Shown here: positions 33,710 through 45,660 of the stretch, one piece after another | Numbering within the stretch: position 1 is the stretch's first letter | Layout of the letters: each line of letters opens with the position of its first letter | Assembly: GCF_964355755.1 (NCBI RefSeq) | Contig: NC_092670.1 | Span: 40,349,795-40,413,794 of the forward strand | Origin: Antedon mediterranea | Taxonomy: Eukaryota > Echinodermata > Crinoidea > Comatulida > Antedonidae | DNA length: 64,000 nt | Reading direction: 5' to 3' | Translations under genes and position numbers: made by a program | Notes under the pieces: model-generated | Told to the model about the DNA's origin: nothing | Databases searched by the model: none | Seen by the model: the letters and a program-made list of their open reading frames with translations, nothing else

Positions 33710-36080
33710 GATCATTTCAATTTTTTTTTTTTTTTTTTTTTTTATTTCATCATATAATACATTACAAAGGAAAAACATAATCAAATAAAAAATTAAAATT
33801 AAAAGCAAACAAAAACAACAAAGATATCCATCTAACAAATTAAATAAAGGTTCATAAAAATTATTCTACTCTCTAACCATTTCATATTTGATTATAAATT
33901 CTTCTAATTTTATCCATTTCTATTAAAAATACTGTCTTCAAAATTCTGATGATAAATACATTTTTCTGTTTCGTAAAACCTTTTTAACTCGTTCATAACC
34001 ATTTTGATAGTTGGCTTACATTTTAACTAGTTTACATTTATAAATAAATGATTTTACAATTAGAATAATTGCATTAATGGCTTTTAAATTAAAAAACTGA
34101 TGCGCATCTTGGTATCCGAAAATTATGCTCTCTTTACTAAAAATAAATTGCACTCCAGTTTTTTCTGAAATTTTTTCCTGGAGGAGGTTCCATATCCTTT
34201 TTACTATTGGACAATTACAGAACAAATGCTGAATGGTTTCAATTTTACCATCTCCAAATGAGCACATTGAAGTTTCTTTTATATTCATTTTAAATAATTG
34301 TTCATTTGTTGCAATTATTCTATTTACAATTTTATATTGAAAATATATTAAAACAATATTCATTGTACACGTATGTGGAGCTAGGTAGATTGTTTTCCAT
34401 TGTTCGTTATTGAATACAAATTTATTTTCTGCCCATTTCTTTTGTGCTTTCCATGATTTAAACATTGAGTTATTTAAAACATCATAAAAAATACGACATC
34501 CCTTTCTTTGTTGAAAGAGTACTTTTATATGAAATGGAATATCTGGCAAAACTGTTTTTTTAATTTCACATATCATTAAATTGTTAAATTTTTCCCTAAG
34601 AAGCCTTTTTAAACCTATTAATTTTATATAATTTATCTTAATACCATGGTATCTTCGACTTCTTTTTTATTCATAAATTGCCCATTGCTGTTAAACAAAT
34701 CATTAACAAACAAAATACCTGCTTTTTCCCAATTTCCATATCTTATACATTCGTTGCCTATTCTTATTACTTCATCATTCCAAATTTGCATTCGTAATAA
34801 TAGCTCGTCAACAGACTTTGGATAATGAATAGAAATAAAATTATTCCATGCATCTATTACCTCTTTCCAGAAGAGAATTTTAACATTATCTCTAATGCTG
34901 GACAGACGTTTACAATTCGTTTCAAGTTGCATAGAGTTAGACAAATTTGTTATGTACTTAAATAGCTTAAATATTGGGTTGTCTTCGGATTTATTGTTGA
35001 AAATTCTACGCAACCAAGTTATTTTTAATGACATAAAAAACAAGTTTAAATCTACCATTCTTAATCCACCATGTAAGTAATCACTTTTTATCTGATGCCG
35101 GTTTATTTTATCAGGTTTGTTTTGCCAAATAAAACGAAAAAATAAATTATTAAGACGTACTACGTATTCATTTGATGGGTTCGGTAAGGACATGATCATA
35201 TGAATGAGTTTTGGTAACAAGAGTGATTTTATAATAGTTATTTTACCAATTACTGTCAAGTTTCTTTTAGACCATTGGTTTATCATACGCTCTATCGTTA
35301 GAAACACTCTTTCATAGTTTACATTAATCATTTGAACTGCATCTAATGAAAAGTCAATACCTAAAATTGAAAATATGGCATTGCCTATCCAGTTTATCTT
35401 TTTTCTTGTTTTTAACCTTACATTGCTACCTCTCTTACTACCTATCCATACAACTTTAGTTTTTTCTTCATTTATTCTTAAACCGGAAATACTCTCGTAT
35501 GTATCCAGTGTATCGAGTGTTGCATGCAGTGATGCTTCAGACCCATCAAGTATAATGGTAGTGTCGTCTGCATATTGAGATATTGTATATTCCTCATCTC
35601 TAATTTTAACTCCCTTAATTAGTTTGTTTTGCTTTATTAAATTATTCAATATTTTTGCACAAATTATAAAAATATATGGAGAAAGAGGGTCTCCTTGTCT
35701 ACAGCCTCTTTCAATTTTAAAACGATTTGACATAGCACCGTTAACATTAACTGAGGAATACATTTCCGAATAAAAAATTGTAATCCACCTTCTAATAGAC
35801 TCGCCAAAGTTAAACATTTCCATGGCTCTATCAATGAATATATGTGAAACAGAGTCGAAGGCTTTTTCGAAGTCAATTAATAATAGCATACCGGGAATCT
35901 TTAACTGTTCACTAAGACATATAATGTCATTCATTAGTCTAATATTTTCGCCAATAAATCTATCTGGCATAAAACCATTTTGCTCTCTACTTATAATATG
36001 ACTTAATACATTCTTTATTCGATTAGCTATACACCCAGACGCTAACTTATAGGTGATGCTTATGCTGATCATTTCAATTT
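33710..36080 (-). mobile_element. 5'-truncated L1-like LINE with target-site duplication
   Basis: A minus-strand non-LTR element. GATCATTTCAATTT occurs at both edges (33710-33723 and 36067-36080), giving a 14-bp target-site duplication. Next to the left copy is a T-run, the poly(A) tail in the element's sense. The ORF 36072-34633 holds the reverse transcriptase: YKLASGCIANRIK, LLIDFEKAFDSV, GCRQGDPLSPYIF and the catalytic QYADDTTI. One frameshift near 34650 leads into 34576-34016, which holds the C-terminal CSFGDGKIETIQHLFCNC motif. The endonuclease domain is missing because of 5' truncation. It is a relatively young but dead copy. Confidence 0.93.
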
Positions 36081-36387
36081 AGTTGAATGTCTGAATGAAC
36101 AATACGTATGTTGCAACACTGTCTTAAAAAATGAATAATAAATGTAATCATAAATAAGGTAAATGGCTCGATTCCTTGTACCATCCGGACTGCTGTGATT
36201 TGTCAACAATTATTTTTGTATGTATCTGTCGTATTGATATTGTATCTGTTTGTTTTCTATATTTATATTTATTGTAAGTGCATGAACGTGGGCTACCATT
36301 GTAAAGGTGTAGCTTTAATAAATATCAGTATAACATGTGTTGACAAAATGTGTTAGGGTTCCTTGTTGTGACTAATGGAGTGCACTA

Positions 36388-36478
36388 TAGGCATGTTTAT
36401 TAGCTTAACCATGGATGGATTCATGAATATTCATGTTTATTAGCTTAACCATGGATGGCATCATGAATATTCATTAAT
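36388..36478. repeat. 46-bp direct duplication
   Basis: GCATGTTTATTAGCTTAACCATGGATGG, then a CATGAATATTCAT block, occurs twice in a row. Confidence 0.85.
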
Positions 36479-36677
36479 TCATAGTTTACACTCACATTTA
36501 AGTTGCTTTATATAATCTGTCTAAATGTAATTATATAACATTTATTAACAACGGAGTGATGAAATATACGTAACGCAAGTAAGTCGCTTTTGATCAATGA
36601 AAGGGCCTTGCGATACGCGTATGCGCGCGCGTTGTGACTGAAACTATTGATGATACAATGAAGTTCGATAGACCAAC

Positions 36678-36836
36678 TCTACTGGTAAGGTTTGTGACTG
36701 TATGAATGTCTAAAGCAGCTTAGCAGCCAAGACACTGGTAAGGTTTGTGACTGTATGAATGTCTAAAGCAGCTTAGCAGCCAAGACACTTGTAAGGTTTG
36801 CGACTGTATGAATGTCTAAAGCAGCTTAGCCAAGAC
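36678..36836. repeat. about 55-bp tandem repeat, three units
   Basis: The unit contains GGTAAGGTTTGTGACTGTAT and GAATGTCTAAAGCAGCTTAG. The third unit carries a TGCGAC variant and a small deletion. Confidence 0.9.
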
Positions 36837-39382
36837 ACTTTAATAAGTTAATGATAATATACATTTTCATTATAACACTGGGGGATAGATATCAGAGTTT
36901 CCATACTTTTTTACGCATCATTTCTTTAAAACATGAATTAATATTAATGTTACTAAACGCTACTTTCTACGTAATCTTTTGAATGACTCACTAAGCTTAC
37001 GACTCGACAAGCTAATCCAGCAGCACAACAAATCTAAAATATTCTAATTAAATTGAAATGCATTTAATTTTTTTCCTGTACATCATTGAATAATTTCATT
37101 TCACGTCTACAACGATCATCTTCTATTGGCACGTGACGACGAAACTCGACACTTTCACGATTTAAGTAAAAGTTAGCTCATTTAAAACTAACGAACATGG
37201 TACCGTTTATGGGTATAACTCATGTAAATTCTTATTTTAGCGTTATTCAGCGCGTTTTAGTTGAGTACGTCAGAGCAAAGCATCAGCTTGGTTGCCGCGC
37301 ATTGCTTTGACGTAACGACGCGCGTACGCCAACGCAAGTGAGTTAACCAATCATATCAATCACGAAGCGATGGATCATCATTTTCATTCGCGCGGTGATT
37401 GGTCAAATTGCGTTGCGCTTACCTATTTGTTTTCTTGTGAACCGCTGCAGCGCGCTGGACGCACTTCGCAAAGTTCACTTGATAAATTTAGTTTGTAAAA
37501 TATGAGATATTACTATAAATAACTATCGGATACTGAGGTTTATGGTGTATACTCGGTACAGTTGATGAGTAATTATGATTTGAGTTCATTTAATGAATGC
37601 CAGCAGTGTGTTTGTCATACTGGCCTACAACAAAATGGAAGTGGGCTTTGACAGTGAATTTCCGCTGTGTTAATTCTTATACAAAAATGTCAAAAGGTCA
37701 TTTTATATTTTACTATGGTGTAATAAAAACAATCCACTGACAAGCGGTCGATGACGCAATTGAAGTGATAACGCGTTTTAGAAGAACCAATGCAATATAT
37801 GTCTTAATTATTTATACTTCTCCCTGCGTTACCACATTACTAGTATGTCTAGGCTGTTGTGTAGCGTAATAAATGATTACAGGTTTTGATAGCCGCGGTG
37901 CATAGCGCCTAATGGCTTGTCTACGCTGTATGTGATTCGCAGTTTTAGCGTTGACATATGGACTGCAATTAATAACCGTATTTGTAATTTCTTTATGTGC
38001 AATTTTTCGTTCATTAGGCATATAGGTTGATAGAATATTTCGATGATAAATTATTTACAATTAAAACTTATTGAAATACAACAGATGTTGACGCATTGTA
38101 TACATTAATGTGGGACAATTAGATGAGCAATTAATAATGATATTACGCTTAAAATTAATTAATCAAAATCAAATGTTATCACCTCATCATCATCCCAATA
38201 TGACCGTCCCACCCCCCCCCCCCCCCACCACATTCGAGACCAACATAGTTCATAAGATGATTACGCGCAGGAAACACGTAAGTATCTAATCATGCGTCCT
38301 ATAGTCATTTAAACATAGGTTTATTATTGTTATTAACATTTTTTACAAAGCACAAGTAATTGACTTGACTAATATTATCTAATTAGTTTCCGTAATTAGT
38401 GAGGTCATCATGATAATAAATTTGACCTTTTATATTAGTCCTCTATATGAAAGCAGAACAACCAAACCAAACCAATGAATAATACGACGTAGAAATAAAT
38501 ATAAACTAAATGCGAATGTCGCGCGCGACACAAGACATAAAGTTTACGCGCGCGTTCGAAACAGAGTTTGAACGCGCATTGAATACAATTTCACGATATA
38601 ACTATCATAATCTTGAATTTTTTATTTCTTATATACCTATATAATAATATTTACCAGCGACGTTGATGAAAAAATGCAAACAAAGATTTTATCTACAATA
38701 TGTAACTTGTTATGTAATTTTCTAAAGGTTGTGGCCTTATAAAAACACGATTTTCGATATTAAAACAAAAACACATTATCGATATTGACATGATTCTATA
38801 TCAAAAACTCGTATAACATGACCTCCATATCAGTATCCTTTGAAATTAATCTACTGAACTATGTAAATTATATAGTATTAGTATACTGTGACATTTGGTA
38901 CCAAGCTACAATCTAATATATTGTTCTTAAAAATGAAAAATAATATATAAAGTATACACTACCTTGTTAGTCAATAAACAGTATTATTATCCAAAAAACA
39001 AAGATTTCAATTTCAATCCATTCGTATTTCTAACGTAAATATAACTAATAAAAAGTGAAGGAATCAGCCTTCGTTTGGTTCTAACAATCCGTTTTGTGTG
39101 CTTTCTCTCATCCCTGCATTATAATTATTTTCGTCCTGTAGGAACATCACTTTTAACGCCAGTAATTCGGCCAGGAAATTAAATTTGTCGCTGGTGGCGC
39201 TATGAGTATTACGCCACACTTTTTTTGTATCCTTTTTAATTGTCTTTTTAATCTAATGTAACATTTTTACATTTGAAATGATTTCGAATGTAACCATCAC
39301 AAACCGATTCAGGTAGTAGGCCTACGCATTAATTAAATTATTATCGGCCTACACAATATTATTTTGTGCGCCGTAGTAAAAT
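36837..39382. other. intergenic, no gene seen
   Basis: AT-rich DNA with no supported coding region. It holds a degraded family B MITE at about 37290-37430 (AGTTAACCAATCATATCAAT; CGCGGTGATTGGTCAAATTG), a C-run at 38211-38226 and GCGCGCG-rich spots near 38520-38575. The short ORF at 37812-38021 shows no recognisable domain. Confidence 0.4.
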
Positions 39383-39527
39383 AAAGCTTGGTTCTAACAG
39401 GCGCAACGCAAGAACGAGTTGACCAATGAAAAGCGACAGTTTGAATATTTCATCACTTGTAATTGGTCAAATTATTTACGTTGCGTTACGTCCTTGCGTG
39501 GCGGCGCCGCTAGTGAGAACAAACGTT
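39383..39527. mobile_element. MITE family B copy
   Basis: It starts AAGCTTGGTTCTAACAGGCG and contains GTTGACCAATGAAAAGCGAC opposite CACTTGTAATTGGTCAAATT. The end is degraded (CTAGTGAGAACAAACGTTT). Confidence 0.8.
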
Positions 39528-39692
39528 TTGGTTCGTCGTGCATTACTTGAATTTATTTTAAATTATACATAAATAAAAAAGGCAAGAGAACACGAATAAA
39601 CAAGAGACAATCATGATTAGACTATTAAATTTGTTTCCGGGGTCCTAAAGTTGTTAAAACATAAATCCTCCTGCGCGCAGGCTACACAAACA

Positions 39693-39931
39693 ATAAGACT
39701 TGGTTCCCCCTAGAACGTATAGGACGTAAACGCAACGCAAGCGTTTTAACCAATGACAAGCGAAGTTATAGACAGTTAGCAATCAAAAGCGAATAAGCCA
39801 TCGCTTGTGATTGGTCAATTCAATTGCGTTGCGTTACGTCCTTGCGTTGCGTCGCCAGTGGGAACCACGCTTTAAAACGCTTGAGTTGCGTTTACGTCCT
39901 TGCGTTACGTTCTAGTGGGAACCAAGCTTTA
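39693..39931. mobile_element. MITE family B copy plus terminal fragment
   Basis: It is the same subfamily as the 182-bp triplication but in the opposite orientation (GCGTTTTAACCAATGACAAGCGAAG; CGCTTGTGATTGGTCAATTC), ending about 39874. A second terminal fragment (CGTTACGTTCTAGTGGGAAC) follows directly. Confidence 0.85.
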
Positions 39932-42780
39932 CACTTGCTGTTTCTATCAATACATGACATATAGCTTTACATAAGCTCTTCTCTACAAGCGGGTTTCCTT
40001 TTAGTAAGCTGTTTATGCAGATTATTAAAATCGTACCAATAGAATTCAAACACGTACACACAATTTTATTTTATTTTGTTTCATTCTCTCTCGTAGAATT
40101 TAAATTTTGCCTAAATTGCCTGATTTTAGGAATCGAAATGCATAGCAGCAGGGGACGGCTATGTGATGTCTCGCCGCAAATTCTACATTTTAATTTATAA
40201 CAGAACGTCTTTGGAAGCTTTTTCGAGACACGCGTTCACAACGCGTCAAAAAATATAAAAGAAACAGAGACGACGCGCGTTGAAGTGGGTTACGGGGCGG
40301 CACTCGACACACAAATGTCCTACAAACCATTGTCGTGATGCGCCTCGTATAGTCGATAGAAATAAAATTTGGTTAAACGTGATGTGTATTATACGACACA
40401 AATTCGACATTAACCTAGATATAAAATATGTATTATATTAGGTAAATGAAATATATTGGAATCAATTATTTGTATGAAAATCATGCAATATATTAGGCAA
40501 CAGATTTTAACATACGTTTTAGCCATGATTTAATTGTAATTCAATGTATTATTAAATTAATTTGTTTATCTATATTTTTTAGTATCTAGATTATTTTATC
40601 TTGATTATTGTCACGTTTATTTAAACTGACAAAAAACATGTACTGTAATTTCATTTTTCTTTGGGGGGGTGGTGGGGGGAAGTTTAGGCTACAAAGTGGA
40701 TGTAAAAAAAAGTACCACCACGGGAAATTATCTCACGCATGGCTAATCACACGGGGTTTCCCTCTTTCCATCTGAAAGTACGTCAATTATTACAAAATAG
40801 TATATGACGTAGCAAACGCGGTTGAATCTTCCGAGAATTGGTTAATGCGAATTGAGTGTTGTATTGCGAACTGGCTTCCTCAGAACCCCCCAGCCTCTGG
40901 CTTATAATGCAACATGGCAATTAGATTTGTTAACCTTACACGCATGATGTAACTTGTTGTTTTTGGCACGCCATTGATTGTTGTATAACTATGGTGTATA
41001 GCGGCTTAAACAACGGCAATTTAAATGTAAAATGCACAGGGGACTTGCACGTTGATTTAAGCAGGTTCAGAAACGAGTCAATTAATGTTAGTTGTACTTT
41101 TGATGATCGAATTCAGACTAAGTAATTATTGAAGAATAGATACTACTACAGCAGGTTTGGCATTGGTCAACTCTCGATTTCGATGTTGCGCTCGCGTATT
41201 TGTATAATGTATTAATTTAGAACGATCGTCGATCGACGATTAGTAGGTAGTATACATATTTTTATAACAGAAAACAACTAAACTAAATAAAAAAAGTCCA
41301 ATCGGATGACGTCATGATTAGTATGAGCAATCAATAACAATCAATAGCATGACCATACAACGATTTTATTGTTCTTATTGAAGTCATTGATTTGATTTTC
41401 GAAATATTAGTTTCATTAAAGACAGCATAAATGGTTATCCTATGTTGTTAGGTTATTGCGTAGTAGTATAAACGTGCCTTTTCTAATTTATAATTGTGTT
41501 TTATGGTTCTATAATGGGGGTTACTAGTGGGTTACGGTATTATTTTACTATTTCAAGTGTGCTTGGAAATAGCAGTAATGTTCAAAGGAAATGATGTATG
41601 ATGCATTGTCAATTAGATCAGAATTGTCAAGAATACTTAGAAGCATCAATATACAAATAAATACAAATATATGTTACGTTGGATTTTAAAATTTTATAAT
41701 CTATAGAAATTGTAATAATAACATTAAGCTTCGGTAGTTCTATGTCGCTCTCCGAAAGGTAGACAAATCATTGGGCGATGAACTATCCAAACTTCATAGA
41801 GAAATATTCTTATTTATAAAATTTGGACTTTCTGTGAATATATTAAATTAATGGGGAAACAGATAACGGAGGAGTCATGGTTGACGGTTGTTAAAATCAA
41901 CGTCAACAGGAGGAATATCCTTTTCAATATTAGTCGAGTTGAATGTTGTATATCCACCCCACGTGGATATAGACAGTATGGTGGTTATTATAAATGATCG
42001 GAGTAGTAGTAGTGGATAGTATTACGGCCTAGTTTCATCAAAAAATGTTATTGGTCCACTTTAAAATGGAAATTCATTTTGCTTGGCATAATAGTACAAA
42101 ATACATTAAATTTAAAAACAAAACGGTATAGGAGTGAATGAAGTGGAACAAAAGGTTGAATTTGAATGAATGAATTATTATACTGTACTGTCATATTTAT
42201 GAGGGTAAACTGAGTTATTCTTATTGTTTACTATTTACTCGCCACTCTATTTAGCCTACATCGGAATCTTGTCTACAATTGTTAATATCAAATTTCATAA
42301 AGGTATTCATAACCAACCTTGAGAAAAAAGGAAAATCGGCTTGCAATCGCAATGCAATCTCAACATACGTCATATTCACACAAGAAGTAAACTAAAAACT
42401 GCTAATAGCCTGGGTGCAGAACAGTTAATATACACATTTGCGGGAAAAAAGTATAGGAAAATTTTTTTTTTGTTTTTCTGATACATAAACATACATACCA
42501 TAAAGAATGTCAGAAAAAAAATCCCTCATCTCAGGGTCTTGGGGAAAATTTTAGAACAGCGGCACTTTAAAATGTTGCCCTATATAACACACACAAATGC
42601 CTATTAACACACACAAATACCTATATATAGGAGATAGGGAAAATCAATTAACGGTTTTTGTTACTTGCAGTTGTGTTTTAATGATTAAAATTAGTAGAGG
42701 CTTTATAATAACTACTTCTCATAGTAGTTGATGAATCAAGTCGATACGATGACATCATCATGCCAGAATCCAATATCATA
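39932..42780. other. intergenic, no gene seen
   Basis: No coding region supported. There is a G-run GGGGGGGTGGTGGGGGG near 40662 and a small inverted repeat TTGACGGTTGTTAAAATCAACGTCAA at about 41880-41906. Confidence 0.4.
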
Positions 42781-43075
42781 AAACATCATTTTTTGGTTAA
42801 AAATTAGCAATCATTTTTTTAAACCAAAAAATGATGTTTTACCCCAAAAATAAGTAGTTAGCAGCCAGTAGAAATTTAATTTGTTTTTTACATGGACATA
42901 CCCAGTGGGTTGTACACTACATGATTCAATCACTTTTATTATGTTGGATTGGTGGGGGTTTGCTATTTTTTTTTTGGAGATTTGCAGGGTTTAGCAATCA
43001 TTTTTTACCAAAAAATGATGTTTTACCCCAAAAATAAGTAGTTAACAGTAGAAATTAAATATTTTTTTTACATGG
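42781..43075. repeat. duplicated AAAAAATGATGTTTTACCCC block
   Basis: About 80 bp containing CCAAAAAATGATGTTTTACC, CCAAAAATAAGTAGTTA and TTTTTTACATGGA occurs at about 42818-42898 and again at about 43006-43075. The left copy is preceded by the inverse sequence AACATCATTTTTTGGTTAAA, so it can also form a hairpin. It may be an unrecognised element. Confidence 0.7.
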
Positions 43076-43117
43076 ATCAAACAAATGTGTTTGATGGGAT
43101 TGGATCAGAGTTCAGCT

Positions 43118-43243
43118 TGCTTGGTTCGCGCAACGCAAGGACGTACGCGCAACGCAAGAACAATCACGACGCGATGAATCATCAGAACTGTCACTTGTGA
43201 TTGGACTCGCTTCTTGCGTCCGTCCAAGTGGCAACCATGACTT
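43118..43243. mobile_element. MITE family B, degraded copy
   Basis: Contains GCTTGGTTCGCGCAACGCAA, AACAATCACGACGCGATGAA and CACTTGTGATTGGACTCG, ending TCCAAGTGGCAACCATGACTTT. Confidence 0.7.
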
Positions 43244-45660
43244 TTGACAGATTGTCTTTCTTAAAAAAATCTCCATGTACCTTTCACTTTACGTAACCCA
43301 CCAAAACGTTTATTTTGGAATTATGCAATTATGTAAGATTCTATCAAATTAATGACACTGCAGTACGCCATAAAATAAGAGTTTTTTATACCGTAAAAAA
43401 ATAGAATTTAATCTTTTACCTCATGTAATTATTTGTACCATCGCACTCATTCATAAACAACTACAAAAATAATGACACTGGGGTACGCCATAAAATAAAA
43501 TTTCCACCTCATTCATGCAATTATTGGTACCATCGTACTCATATAAGCTGTCATTATGTATAGGCCTACTACAACAAAAATGATATTGCATACGGTATAC
43601 GCCTTATAAAATAAAGAGACTTTACCGTAATTAGCAAACAATCTTCAGAAATCACATCACGACATTTTACATAACATCAGTCAAGAATAGCCCAAGAGCT
43701 ACAGCAGCAGAAATATAAATGGTGCTTCACGGCCTTGCCGCCTTGGATATGTATTTAACCAAAAGCAATCACACATACGTCACATCTAAATGTAATAATC
43801 CATCTATTTATCAAACCATATGAATATTCCTCAATTAACATTTGAGTTGTATAATTCTACTCGCCCATTTTGATGCGTGTTGTCTTCGTTCGAGAAAGAA
43901 GGAGAAAGTGATGCTCGATCCTCCGTCCTCTCTCCGTCGCCGTGGAAGAAGGTGATGAGACGCGAACGAACTAACGTGGCTTATTTTTATAAGATAAACT
44001 AATACAGATGGATTGATACGCTTCATTAGGTTTGGCCAGAGCGTGAATTTCGGGAATGAGCGAGATTGAGTTGGAGCATTCCCGCGGCGCAGTGTCTTAA
44101 AGTGACCCACATATTAAATTAGTATGACAACGATCGGAGCAAGACGATGATGATAGTAAGATTCCTTTAGAGGGTGACATGATACTTTAAGAAAGAAGAT
44201 GATGATATTAAAGCGATTGTCACCACTACTCTCTCTTAAAACGTTTTCCGTCATTCAGACATTACGCTTTCCACGATTTGTTGCCATATTTTTCTGTTTT
44301 TTGGGCAGGATGGTTTGTTATTGAATATATTAATTATTTCTTAGCGTAAGTAAGGCACTCGGTAATTTAATTTATTGTAATTGTATATTAATAGTTGTGT
44401 CCAATACGCGGGCCAATACGGTACTCGTAAGATGGATGACCATCAGTTTAATATATTTCATGTTCAATTGATTTATATGCATTTATATTCTAAGTTGTGT
44501 GAAAAACAAATATTACTATTAATCAAAATAAAAATGAATTCCATATATGGAAACAAAGGTCAAAGAACCAGTGTGCCAAGGTCACGTAGAACTACAACTT
44601 AACTCAAGTACGACATTCCTCAAATTCTCTCAAGTAATAAAATTATGAAACTTCGACTTTCTGCAATCACCTGTTAAAATTCTCCATCATCACTGTCATA
44701 AATCATGTATTTAACAACCTCCGCCACGACACAGCAGACACGATAATATGCATTTTATATATTTTTGTCGTATTGTGCATTGTCAAGTTTTCGAGAGCAA
44801 ACATAAATATATGCGTATAGGCCTACAATACACAGAGGAAAGTAATATTTATGTTACACGTATGTATGCGTTTTAAGTGTATTATTGCGTTCAGAGCGTG
44901 ACGTGTATATATTGCATTTTGAGTGTACTGCTTGTATTTCGTTGCGCGTATGTATTGCGTTGCGCGAACGTATTGTGTTGCTTCTAGAGTGGGAACCATT
45001 CATTTGTAATTCATTTTGACAAGATGGTAAAATACGAAATGAAATCACAGTTGTTTAGAGTTTTAGAAATATTGAAATGGTTATCATAGGTTATCCTTAC
45101 TTCCCGCCTTACTTACATTTGAGTGGTATGTGAGATTGGGGTGTGGGTCACGATCTAAGCATAATAAACATTGATCCTATCAAAGCAAAGCTGGGTTCTT
45201 TCTTGTTTAGGAATATATAAATGGTATCAAGACAATAACGACACCCAATCATTTTAACCACTTTTTATTTAATATCAGTTAAAATAAATTAGTATATGAA
45301 GTACATACTTAAATTTAATTGTAGTAACAAATTCATGATGATTTTCATTAAAATAATTAACATAACTTTATAAATGTTCTTACCTTATTGTAATGTAAAG
45401 AAATACTATACATCAATAAGCTTATTAATTTAATAATTATGCCAAAAAAAATTAAATAAAACACTACTTGATTAATGCCAGTGTTATTTTTAGGTATTTA
45501 AATAGACCTAACTTCTTAGACTGGCCACGCCTATTATAATTTGGTATGTGACGCAGTGACCACGCCCATTATGATATGGCCAATGATCACCATTATAATG
45601 TAACACATGCCACTGTCACAAATCATGTTTCCCTTTTCATGCAACTAAGTTTTCTCGTTA
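43244..45660. other. intergenic, 3' flank of NMD3
   Basis: No coding region supported. ORFs at 43835-44110 and 44381-44602 lack recognisable motifs or splice context. Degraded family B sequence is visible at about 44930-45000 (TATTGCGTTGCGCGAACGTA; AGAGTGGGAACCATT). A partial duplication of ATAATGACACTG(C/G)(A/G)GTACGCCATAAAATAA occurs near 43350 and 43470. Confidence 0.4.

Noticed and set aside
43835-44110. Possible 91-codon gene on the minus strand
   Set aside because: No domain, no supported splice neighbours, and atypical composition for the coding exons here.
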